From assembly GCA_905182985.1 (NCBI GenBank), contig CAJJDN010000005.1:189823-253822 (forward strand): DNA of 64,000 nucleotides, given 5' to 3'. Source of the DNA: Paramecium sonneborni (lineage: Eukaryota > Ciliophora > Oligohymenophorea > Peniculida > Parameciidae). Position numbers and translations under genes: made by a program. This document shows, one piece after another, positions 54,724 to 64,000 of this stretch. The notes below the pieces were generated by a model. The model ran no database searches, was not told the origin of the DNA, and worked only from the letters and a program-made list of their open reading frames with translations. The first letter of the stretch is position 1. Each line of letters begins with the position of its first letter.

Positions 54724-55237
54724 ATGGGAAGAAAGAAGATTTCAATTACTAAAATTGAAGATAAGCAATAGAGGAATGTATGTTGTTGGATATATGATAG
54801 ATTACATTTCATAAAAGGAAGATAGGATTACTAAAGAAAGCATATGAGTTAGCTTCTTTATGTGGTGTTTAAGTTTATATGGTATTCAATGATCTATGTA
54901 TGAAATGGTTTATATTTTAATATTTTAGAAGGAAATGCAATTCATTTTAGAACAGAAGAAATAAATTAAATAGAAAATAATGATAAAAAGAAATATTTAT
55001 TGACTCCAAAAGATGTAAAATATTTAATTCTAACATCAGTACCCAAAATTTGTTACTAGATCAAAGAATAAAGTAAATGCTCAATTAAGAGATTTACCTA
55101 TAACACCGTTAAAATTAGTCACAGATATTATGATAACTGATGAGCCATTAATTTCTCGTTATTCAGTTCTTAGTAGACAGTTTTTCCCAATACCTTAGCC
55201 AAAGACTAATAGAACTATAATTGAGAATAATACATGA
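54724..55237 (+). CDS. MADS-box transcription factor (SRF/MEF2-type)
   Basis: Introns of 23 (54778-54800), 31 and 25 nt leave exactly 145 codons from ATG 54724 to TGA 55235-55237. The MADS domain starts at residue 1: MGRKKISITKIEDKQQRN, ITFHKRKIGLLKKAYELASL, CGVQVYMVFND. The basic helix with RxxTFxKRKxGLxKKAxEL and the following strand are complete, so DNA binding to CArG-type sites is expected. There is no recognisable MEF2 or SAM extension. The C-terminal 65 residues are P/R-rich (LRDLPITPLKL, FFPIPQPKTNR). One intron cuts directly inside the DNA-binding helix region. Confidence 0.88.
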
Positions 55238-55266
55238 ATTATAACTAATTAATTTGAATTATAATC

Positions 55267-56158
55267 ATGAAAAGAACATAATGTAATTGTGATGAGAATA
55301 TCAAGAAAGACTTTGATAACTGTTCTTAATCTCTTGAATGGCTTGTGATACATTATGACATAAAATAATTAGATAACATGAGAAAAGATTATTAATTACT
55401 ATGTAATATAGAAATTGCAGATTAATAGTAATGGATAACAAAATAACGTAAACAAATTGAAAGAGATTTAATGAGAACATTTCCAAATGAACCATTTTTT
55501 TAATCAAAACATGGAAAAGAAGCTTTGTAAAGATTACTATTTACTATTGCAATTTATGATATTGGTGTTGGATTTGTGTAAGGAATGAATTTTTTAGCTG
55601 GTGCTCTTCTCTTTCATAGTGAAGAATGTGTAGCCTTCTGGAATTATGTTACATTATATGAACGATTATAATTGAGAGATATTTATTTGGAAAGTAGTCT
55701 ATAATCTTAAGATAGACCTTCCTGGATTATCAAAACACATTTAAATAATACAATTATTATGTATGAGCCAACAAAGAAAACTTTATGATATGTTTCTTAA
55801 AAACAATGTTTAATTTGAAAATTTTTGCATTCCTTGGTTTTTATCAATGTTAGCTATGGTAATACCAATTAGATCTTTTGTAAGAATTTTATCTAACTAG
55901 AATTTAGTTATAAAACCTATGATTTTAAGTAGATGGATATTTGTTTATAAATTAATTCTATCTTTTTTATAAAATTTAGAATTAATTTGTGAAGGACCTG
56001 AATTATTGATGGAATTAACTAGTAAAACATATAAATGGAACCATTGTATACCTTTAGCTAATAATTTGAATTTAGACAAAAAATTTATCGATTTAATGTT
56101 AGAATCATTTGATTAAGATAAATAAACATTTTTAATTAAATTATATAATGGAAATTGA
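55267..56158 (+). CDS. TBC-domain Rab GTPase-activating protein
   Basis: Starts 29 bp after the MADS gene. One 22-nt intron (GTAGTC...AGATAG) leaves 290 codons. TBC motifs are visible: KQIERDLMRTFPNE (the IxxDxxR arginine finger), GKEALQRLLFTIAIYD, then VGFVQGMNFLAGALL (the YxQ glutamine finger, here F-V-Q), and ENFCIPWFLSMLA with MILSRWIFVYKLILSFL. So both catalytic fingers are kept. The domain makes up nearly the whole protein. Substrate Rab unknown. Confidence 0.85.
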
Positions 56159-56451
56159 ATATTATAAACCTTTCTTTATTCATTTATTCTTAATCACAAT
56201 ATTAATTATTACTGTAAAATAATGCTATTATTATACTTATTCAAAATAGGTTAGTTCTAAGTTTTTCAATATTAAGTCTATCTTTAATCTAATCCTATAA
56301 TTAATTGATAATAATTAAAATAAATGAAAGTTTTATTTTATATATCCATAATGTAGAAGTTAAATGTTTGAAGTCATAAAAAAATTTAAGTTTTCAGTGC
56401 TTTTTGATATTGATTTAAATTTATTTAATATAAAAAATAGTTTAAATATTG

Positions 56452-58010
56452 ATGTAAAGTGAATAATTTAGTGTGCAAAAACTTTATGCTTGGGGTAGTT
56501 CAGAATGTGATTAATTTTTGGCAAAAGATGAAGATGATGATGAAATATATGAAATAAAGAGACCTTATTTGATTAAAGAATTAAGCGGTTTATCTGTTGT
56601 ATAAATAGCATGTGGAGGAATGCATGCTTTAATTTTAACTTAATAAGGAAAAGTATTTGTAAAGTTAGCTAAATAAGGTTTATTCTTTTGGTTGCGATGA
56701 TAAAGGAGTATTAGGAAGGCCTGAAATAGAAGGATAGGATTCAAGATTACCAGAATTGATTACAGATTTACCTCCTGTAAATATGATAGCTTGTGGAAGT
56801 TCTCATTCAATAGCAGCAAATTCTAATGGTTTAGTATATTTTTGGGGGTTTTATGCGAATACTCATGGTCCAATAGGTGAAGCAGTATCAAAACCAAAAA
56901 AATTGAATGATATAACAAATGGAATCAAAAAAATCTTATGTGGTTAAAACCATTCTATGGTGTTATTAGATAATTTTAAAGTAAACAGCTTAAATCAAAA
57001 AACTAGTTACTGACTTGGGGAGATGCAGAAACATTAGTAATAGGAAGAAAAAGTGAAACAAGAAGATCAATAAAATAAAATTTAAACCCATAACCTATTA
57101 AAATGAAAAGACCAATTTTAGATATATTTACAGGGGCTTCACATGCCTTTGTAAAAGTTTTATTAAAAGATAATAAATAAGGAATATATGCATGGGGTCT
57201 AAATAATTATGGTTAATTGGGAATTGGAAATCAAGAAAATTAGTAACTTCCAATTTAAGTTGAGTTTTTTGAGAATATAGATATTATAGATATGGTTGGA
57301 GGAGAACATCATACAATAGCTTTAGATATTGAAGGAAATGTATATTGTTTTGGAAGAAATGATGATGGCTAATTAGGTTTAGGAGAAGAATTAAATGAAA
57401 AGTTGAGAATTGAGGCAGAAAAATAAAGAATTTTAGAAGAGGAACTATATTAATAGTAATTAAATAAAAAAAAAACAAGTAAAAAAAATAAATAAGGAGA
57501 TTTATTTGAAGTTTAAAAATCCTAAAAAGCTATTGGATATGAATTCATAACTACTCCTTAAATAATTAATAATATACCAAAAATGTAATCAATTTATGCT
57601 TCTATGCATTTTAATTTTGCTATTTCTGAAAAGAAATAAATATTTTCTTGGGGAAATGGATAAAGTTATGTCTTAGGAACAAAAAATGAAAATTCTCAAT
57701 TTTAACCTAAAGAAGTAATAGCTATTTTATTTATATTATTTAGGTTACACAAATATTTAAAAATGAAAAATTATTATAAATTTCTCTTGGTGCAAGTCAT
57801 GTAATAGCTTTAACTTCTTCTGATCACTCTTTTTAACTTCCATAAGTAGATGAATGGCTTTTAAAAATAAGTGATCCAAAATCAAAATTAAAAAAAGGTC
57901 GAAAAAGCAATAGTAGAGAAATGAGTAAAGAGAAAAGTCTCTCAATGAAAAGAAGTGTTTAAAAATTTGATGATAGCTTAATTCCTGTAAAAGATTTAAG
58001 AATTGATTGA
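56452..58010 (+). CDS. RCC1-repeat beta-propeller protein
   Basis: Introns of 25, 26 and 29 nt leave exactly 493 codons from ATG 56452 to TGA 58008-58010. RCC1 blades are visible: [115 protein letters not shown] and ISLGASHVIAL. A charged Q/K insertion of about 60 residues interrupts the last blades, and the C-terminus is basic. Such propellers serve as exchange factors or scaffolds. Without RCC1's specific nucleosome-binding tail its role is undefined. Confidence 0.85.
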
Positions 58011-58034
58011 TATATATATATTAGTATCATTTAT

Positions 58035-58964
58035 TCATTACTGCAATTCTTGTTTTCTTCTACTAAGATGACCTTAAGATATTGGATCATTTCTAATGTC
58101 TAGATGATGATGGTCAATAAATTTATTAGCAATATCACCAATTTTTTTTGTTTTAACTCTTTATAAAAAGTTCTATTTTTATTATTCTTATAACATGATT
58201 CTCTATATAAATTCCTTTTATTTCACTTCTCTTTCTAATCTTTATTTATTTTAGTAAAGTTCGTAATTCACAAGTTCCTCTTATAAACCTTCATGCATTT
58301 ATTTATTATTTACAAATTATTATGATCTATGAATCATTTCTTAAACTTCATGTTCAAATCTTAAAAATGATTGTAAATCATCACTTTGAATTTGAATATT
58401 TAAATATCCCTCTTCATAAAATTCTTAGATATTTTTACAATCCATATTATGTTCTAAAGATTTCACAAAATTAATATTGATCTTATCTAAATCTTAATTA
58501 TTTTCTATTCCTTACTGAGACTCATTTTTTTATGATTCATTCTTCCCTTATTAATATAAGGGAGAATTAGTTTAGAAAGAAGTGTTCTTATTTTGATTTG
58601 TTTACCTACTTAACTTTTTTAGATTTTCTTTGGCAACAAAGAATTCACTTTTTATATCTTTATCAAAAGATTCATCTGTAATTGAAGAACTTGTATCTGA
58701 AACTTCCAGTTAATAATGAGCTTTTTATTATTTAAATTTCTTTCCTTTTTTATCAGTTCTTTTTGGTTGCTATACTTGATTAGATTCATTTGGAGCTGGA
58801 ATAGGGGATGCTGCTTAATGAATTACTTTAAGTTTTTATCTGAGGTGTTAAAAATGTTCTTTAGCTTTTCCTGTGTGATCTTATTCTATTGGCTCTGGCT
58901 ATTATAATATCAGGCTTTTTGAAATTGATTTTTTTGGCCTTAGTGTTCTTTCAACTTATAACAT
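58035..58964 (-). CDS. Charged coiled-coil protein, 309 residues
   Basis: A single exon from ATG 58964 to TGA 58035-58037. The N-terminus is basic (RTLRPKKSISKS), then Q/S/P-rich linkers. The middle has a folded-looking acidic part (INFVKSLEHNMDCKNIQEFYEEG, DDLQSFLRFEHEVQEM). The C-terminus is a coiled coil ending in KKIGDIANKFIDHHHLD. No family recognised. Its start lies 7 bp from the start of the divergent gene. Confidence 0.75.
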
Positions 58965-58971
58965 TAATTTA
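58965..58971. promoter_or_regulatory. 7-bp gap between divergent start codons
   Basis: CAT at 58962-58964 and ATG at 58972-58974 are separated by taattta only. Both frames run cleanly to their stops and begin with methionine here, so the two genes would have almost no shared non-coding DNA. Confidence 0.5.
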
Positions 58972-59899
58972 ATGAATAGAATAAACTCTTAAGAAAGAAA
59001 TCTATAATCAGCTAAATCAAACAGAAACAAGGGAAAATAGTTAAATATAATTGATTTCATAATGAAATAAAACTTTTAGGATAAAGATCCTTCAACAATA
59101 GCATTTTCAGAAGAATTAAATGAATAAAAATCTTGTGAAATGTGTTTAAAATTATAGGAGCAATTAAGCAAATAGGTGAATTCAGAACAATTTTAATAAG
59201 TAGTCGAAAAGTTGTGGTAGAAAATGAGAAAAATTGATGATGACAATTAAAAGTTGTTAGTGAAGATTGTGAATGTCGAAAAATCTCTTATTGATCAATA
59301 AGGTTTATTGGATGAATTGAATGATCAATAGTACAGCAAATAATAATCATAATAAGATTAAACTCAGATTATCTAATAAGTGACTTTAGATAAAGGCCAA
59401 CTTGAGAAATTAGAAAAAAAAATATAAAAAGACAGTTTAGCAGGAATAAAAAACATAGAAGATAATTTATATAAGACTTTAAACAAAGATATTTAATAAA
59501 AGTTTATAATTATGCAAGAAAAATTAGAATCAATAGGTTAATAATTTAGAGGAGTAAATGAATAAATTGAACTTTTTAATCATAAACTTGGTATAACTAG
59601 AGAAGAATGTGAAGAAAGAATTAATCAAATGGCATTAATTGTAAATGAAAATAATTAAATCTAAAGAGTTAATAATAATGGAGTGGCTGAAATGTAATAA
59701 CATGTAATTATTATATATTTTTACAAAGTATAGTGATTTGGATGCAGATATGATGAGAATGTTTTCACATATTAAAGCATTACTATAAAATGATTATAAA
59801 ATAACAGAAATGGATTAAGATCTAAAGGATTTAAAATCTTAGTTGATTTAATTGAGAAATGCTGTTAATGAAATTGGTGATTTTGTTTCAAAAATATGA
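58972..59899 (+). CDS. Coiled-coil protein, 300 residues
   Basis: One 25-nt intron (GTAATT...ACAAAG) leaves exactly 301 codons to TGA 59897-59899. Nearly all of it is coiled coil: IAFSEELNEQKSCEMCLKL, LVKIVNVEKSLIDQQGLLDEL, LEKLEKKIQKDSLAGIKNIED, FNHKLGITREECEERINQM and LDADMMRMFSHIKALLQ. A CEMC pair sits near residue 50. It resembles centrosomal or flagellar structural proteins only in general composition. Confidence 0.75.
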
Positions 59900-60000
59900 A
59901 AAATATATAATCACTTTAATTTCAATAAATCATCGATGAAGGTGTCATCATTCACTCAAAATAAGCCCAATTACTTAGAATAACCCTGAAAAAAAGTATT

Positions 60001-60496
60001 ATGGAGAGATAATCTTAATAAATACATTCATTACCTGCTGTCTAAACCAAATCAAAGAAATTTAAGGTTTAAACAAGATAATAATCTGAAACTTCTATTG
60101 CACCGAAAAAATAAGAAAAGAGAATATAAAGATAATTGAGTAATATTGAAAAGGGCAATTTCTTATATTTTTTATATGCTTAAAAAAATGGTTAGGTAGA
60201 ACTATAATTAATTTTAGAAAAATGAAAAATAATTTGAGGAGTTTTTAAGAAAAACTTATAATTTTGAGCCTCCTTAAAAGAATGAAGGACCAAGTAAAAA
60301 AGGTCTTCTTTATCTATCTAAAAGAGAGGAAAATGAAGATCACATTAGAAAATTAACAAATTCGGTATTGTCACCTGGAAGCAAAACCTTTATGGGAGGA
60401 AAAGATATTCCTCTAGATTAAGTTATAAGTCAAATGTTTGAGAAATAATTAGAACGATTCCCAAAAGTTAAGTAGAAGATAGAAGGAACTCAATGA
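60001..60496 (+). CDS. Hypothetical basic protein, 157 residues (start uncertain)
   Basis: One 22-nt intron (GTAGAACTATAATTAATTTTAG) leaves 158 codons from ATG 60001 to TGA 60494-60496. An in-frame upstream ATG at 59896 overlaps the stop of the preceding gene as ATGA and would add 35 residues. The downstream start is preferred because it leaves about 100 bp for a promoter. The C-terminal part looks conserved (NFEPPQKNEGPSKKGLLYLS, SPGSKTFMGGKDIPLDQVI). No family recognised. Confidence 0.65.
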
Positions 60497-60528
60497 CTTT
60501 ATTAAAATAAATGTTAAAATACAAGAAT

Positions 60529-61178
60529 TCATTCTATTTATTTGCTATTTTCTATTTATTGTATAATTCTTTGATTCTTCTCTGTTACTTCCTAAATTTA
60601 TAGAAAATGATACTCTAATTTAATATCTGAGAGATTTGAGTCGCTTATCAAATTCAAATTATTCATCTTCCAAGTCTGCTCTTTCTTACATGTATTAAAA
60701 CAACTCTTGATTGAGATTCTCTAACATATTTTTGTATGAAATTTGTATATGGCTTGAAATCTCGGTTTATGTAAAGAATAATTTTATTTAATTCTTACCC
60801 TATTGTAATTATCTCAATTATTCAATTTTGCCTTGTTTTTCTCCTTTTATTTCTTACCTTTAAGACTCTAAATCAAATAATTGTTATTCTCCTAGCTCTT
60901 AAAGATATTCCTTTAAATAAGGATCAACCATAGGACTTTCTTCACTGTATTCTATTTATTATTGACTTTGTGATACACTTTAATTAGATATTTTAAATTT
61001 TGTTCATGATTTCTTTCAATTCTAATCTTAATTCTTTATGCTCGACTTCCTTCTACTTCAAAACTTCCAACAATTCCTATTAATATTATTTTTCCTTATT
61101 GACTATAACTTCCACATCTTCTAGTCTATCATCTGAAGGTGTTTATTCATTATATTCTCCATCACCTTCATCATACAT
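60529..61178 (-). CDS. Coiled-coil protein, 200 residues
   Basis: From ATG 61178 to TGA 60529-60531; introns of 25 and 22 nt leave exactly 201 codons. Acidic start (MYDEGDGEYNEQTPSDDRLE), then continuous coiled coil (LLEVLKQKEVEHKELRLELKE, NMLENLNQELFQYMQERADLEDEQ, REVTEKNQRIIQQIE). Converges with the previous gene, with only 32 bp between the two stop codons. Function unknown. Confidence 0.7.
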
Positions 61179-61200
61179 TAATTGTTAATTATATTTTTAA
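61179..61200. promoter_or_regulatory. 22-bp gap between divergent start codons
   Basis: The start at 61178 (leftward) and ATG at 61201 (rightward) leave only 22 bp of AT-only or nearly AT-only DNA. The third such compact divergent pair in the window. Confidence 0.5.
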
Positions 61201-62134
61201 ATGTCTTGGATAAACCAAAACTAGGTTACCCTTAATAAACCTAATAATCTACTTGGGCTATTTACTTAATCAAGAGATTCTTTACACCATGATCCTAGTG
61301 ATTAATTTACTAAACTTCCACCTCACCTTTATAATAAACATAAAGGAAAGAAACCTTCTCAAATTCTATATGATGAGGTTTATTCATATTATTATTAATC
61401 TTTAGATCTATAAGGATATTATTGAAACTCCAAATATTAATAGATTTGTATAACCTCCTCCATAATATGAATTGAAAGATTAGAATTTCAAATGTTGGTA
61501 ATGTTAAAAGCCTATATCTAATGGATTCCTTACTATTGGTGCTAATTGTGATTAATGCTTTTTCCATGGTCGCTACTTTTGTAATGATTGTATGTCAGTT
61601 GTTCGTATGCCTATTCCATGGAAAGCTTTAGATAGTTTTGATTTAAGACATTATAAGGTTTCTAAACTTGCTTAATCTGAAATAGATAAATTATATGACT
61701 TACCTATTCTAGAAATAACACCAACATCTAAATTATTGTAGCTTAATAAAACACTTTTTGAATTTATGGTTCTCAAAAGATAAATCCATTTATTATATGA
61801 TATGATTTGTGATCCTAAATTAGTATAAACCTTATTAGAAAAAAGAATGAACCTGTGTTTAAAAAGAAATTGTTTTAGTTTAAAGGATTTATATGAAATT
61901 TATAATGGAAGTCTTACAAAAGTTATTTAAGGGTATTATGTTATACTTTTTAAACATATTGATCTTTGCAAGAGTTGTCAAAAAAGAGGTCATATATGTA
62001 TTATTTGTAAACATGTTGTACCTATCCATGCATTTGATATCAAAAATGTAACATACTGTGACACATGTTTAAAAGTTTTTCATAGAGATTGTGCAGAATC
62101 ATAATCATGTCCTAATTGTTTACAATAGAGATGA
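61201..62134 (+). CDS. Rubicon-homology (RH) zinc-finger domain protein
   Basis: One 28-nt intron (GTTTAT...CTTTAG, after QILYDE) leaves exactly 302 codons to TGA 62132-62134. The frame from ATG 61201 is protein-like from its first codons (QVTLNKPNNLLGLFTQSRD). The RH/DUF4206 domain begins FKCWQCQKPI, then FFHGRYFCNDC, IPWKALDSFDLRHYKVSKLAQ, a helical middle (LYEIYNGSLTKVI), and ends DLCKSCQKRGHICIICKH, YCDTCLKVFHRDC and SCPNCLQ. In Rubicon, Pacer and PLEKHM1 this cysteine-rich domain binds Rab7 and tunes autophagosome or endosome maturation. No RUN or PH domain is present, so the protein is little more than the RH domain. Confidence 0.85.
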
Positions 62135-62226
62135 TTTTATATATATTAGAAAGAAAAATTACTAATTTTTTTTTATTGTAATTCTTTTTTTAAAATTTAA
62201 ATTAAAAAATAATTATTTTTCCACAA

Positions 62227-63651
62227 TCATATTTCTCCATTTTCCTCAACTTTTTCAACAATTTAACTATTTTCAGCATATTCAATATTTTCAATTAAGG
62301 AATTGCTTAGATTTATAATTAATTAAGATTTAAAATTTTGTTAATTTGGATTTTATAAAATTTTACTTCCTAGCCAACCTCCTTCAATTACTTATTAATA
62401 AGAAATTTGAAATCTGCAAGAAGGACAATTAATAATTTTCATTAACCATTTCTTTAAACATAAATGATGAAATATATGTCCACAAGGGGTTATACCAATT
62501 TCTTTTTGATTTAAATTTTCCAGACAAACTACACATTAAGTGTTTGAGTTAAATTGAGGATATATTTAAATGAAATCTTCATAATCATAGATCTCAAAAT
62601 GTTTGTTGAAAAATGAACCTGAAAAATGTTTTGGGTTTTCGTCTATTTAAGGAGATATAACTTTGATTTTTCTCCTTTTTTTTATTGTAATAGTTTTCTG
62701 TTTACATACATTAGTGATTCCAAAACAAAATATCATAATAATAATATTACAAGATGCAATGGCAACAAACATAGAATTTCCACTCCAAAATGAAGAAGTT
62801 TCTTCTTATTTTAGAGTAATACTTATAGTCTAATCAGTCCTACATTATAATCCTATGATCAAAATTTAAGCATCTTTAAATTGTAATTTTAAATTCTAAA
62901 TTAATTTAGTGAGGCTTAACTGACTATGGAGTATAGCTGTATAAGATGTTTGGTCAGGTATCTCGAAACCTTTATACCCTAGAGATCCAAAGTTAACAGC
63001 TAAAAAATTTAATGATTTTTTACTTATTGGGTCAGTGACATCATTTGCAATTAGAATAACTTCTTCTTAAAATTTTAATGATAAATAAACAACTTAATGA
63101 GGTATTAAATGAATCTTATAATTTATATCTATCTCTATATTTATCAATTCAAACTGGCAAAATGATCCAAAGTATCCATTATCACATTCACATTTCGAAT
63201 TGCATGTAGAATTTTGTTTTATCTTACTAATTTAAAATCCTTAGCAATCGTTAATGCATGTAGAATAAGGTTTTGAATATGCTTATATTTTTAGTTTAAA
63301 TGGTCCATACCTATTTCTAGCATAATAATATATGCTCTCCGTATATGATAATTCGATCATATGTGTATGATAATGAGTTTATATTGATTCATAATCAAAT
63401 AAAACAACTTTTTTACTTTCAATAAAAATTGGCTTTATTGTTGTATTAAAGTCTGTATCAAGAATTTCTTCCCTAGAAACAAATGCTATAGGGAAATAAG
63501 CATTATCAAAATAAAAAACTACTAATAAATTCTCATCATTCTTTTCTACATTGATTATTCCTGAAATGTTATTATTTACATTGAGTTCTAAAGATTTAAG
63601 TAATTTTTATGTTTTCACTACAATAATGTAGAATAGTAAAATTTGTATCAT
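62227..63651 (-). CDS. EGF-like, single-pass membrane, RING-H2 protein
   Basis: An intronless 474-residue frame from ATG 63651 to TGA 62227-62229. Signal peptide MIQILLFYIIVVKTQ; a luminal region of about 300 residues with an EGF-like unit (STCNSKCECDNGYFGSFCQ); a membrane helix (FVAIASCNIIIMIFCFGI) followed by basic stop-transfer residues (KKRRKIK). The cytosolic RING-H2 is CVVCLENLNQKEIGITPCGHIFHHLCLKKWL...CPSC. The layout parallels PA-TM-RING ubiquitin ligases, but with an EGF-like luminal part instead of a PA domain. It converges on the Rubicon-homology gene, with about 92 bp between stops. Confidence 0.88.
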
Positions 63652-63889
63652 ACTAATATATAATCAAAAATAATAAATTCTAAATTTTTTCTCTGACACA
63701 GCTTAAAAAGCAATTTATTTGTTTTTTACTATTTATTATTATTTACTATTCTTAAAAACATAAAGCGCAACCGTGCTCAATAATTTTTTACATTTCTTTT
63801 TTCAAAATAAAACAAATATCAAACAAACTCTTTCAAGTTCAATTATTTTTCCATAATAAAATTTGTTTCTAAAAGTTTTATTAAATTTT

Positions 63890-64000
63890 ATGCTTTAATT
63901 TTAAAGTTGTGTGAATAATATAATTTTAAAGTAAGCCTATGAAGAGATTAAAGAGACTACAGATTTACCTCAGGTTTTGAAACATTCTTCACTAACTCCT
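63890..64000 (+). CDS. N-terminal fragment of an unknown gene (3' partial)
   Basis: An open frame from ATG 63890 runs off the right edge: MLQFQSCVNNIILKQAYEE followed by IKETTDLPQVLKHSSLT. Composition is protein-like, and about 240 bp of AT-rich spacer separates it from the divergent neighbour. Too short to name. Confidence 0.45.

Overview
The window is a stretch of ciliate macronuclear-type genome, almost certainly Paramecium or a close relative. TAA and TAG are read as glutamine and only TGA stops. The DNA is very AT-rich. Introns are tiny (about 20 to 38 nt, mostly 22 to 31, usually GTA...TAG). Genes sit tens of bases apart on both strands. One gene carries Paramecium-type surface-antigen cysteine repeats. 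All coding calls below use the ciliate code. In the standard code nearly every real gene looks shattered, and almost all the open frames that code gives are shadows. For most spliced genes the coding length, after removing the introns I inferred, divides exactly by three; exceptions are noted.

Layout. 1-5.4 kb (+): end of a Asp-Asn-Arg repeat protein, a small P-loop protein, a membrane protein, an unresolved stretch, a RING-LON protein and an ULK/ATG1-like kinase. 5.6-15.8 kb (-): three unknown proteins, a SEC14/CRAL-TRIO protein with a very long Q/N/P-rich tail, an RBR ubiquitin ligase with membrane segments, and a coiled-coil protein. 16-23 kb (-): one giant cysteine-rich surface-antigen-like membrane protein. 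23.6-36.7 kb: kelch protein, TMX2, coiled-coil and helical-repeat proteins, a FAF2-like UBX protein, several unknowns and a Ctr copper transporter. 37.8-46.8 kb: a greatwall/RIM15-type AGC kinase, an unknown, a PI4K-beta-like lipid kinase and an ELOF1 homologue. 47.2-64 kb: unknowns, FRA10AC1, EMC1, a MADS-box protein, a TBC protein, an RCC1-repeat protein, coiled-coil proteins, a Rubicon-homology protein, and an EGF-TM-RING-H2 protein; a gene start is cut by the right edge.

Two exact direct duplications, each with a single N between the copies (1153 bp around 20289, 1202 bp around 34248), look like unmerged contig overlaps rather than biology. They distort the surface-antigen gene and repeat the 3' end of the gene starting at 31784.

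There is no operon logic, as expected for a ciliate. Many products touch membrane traffic, phosphoinositides, autophagy or ubiquitin (ULK kinase, SEC14, PI4K, TBC, Rubicon homology, UBX, three RING/RBR proteins), but I treat the clustering as probably chance. I did not find a clearly new biological system. The most notable items are start codons of divergent genes only 7, 9 and 22 bp apart, the surface-antigen/DUF4215/multi-membrane hybrid, a RING-LON protein with no protease, a MADS-box gene in a ciliate, and a high share of introns ending in AAG.
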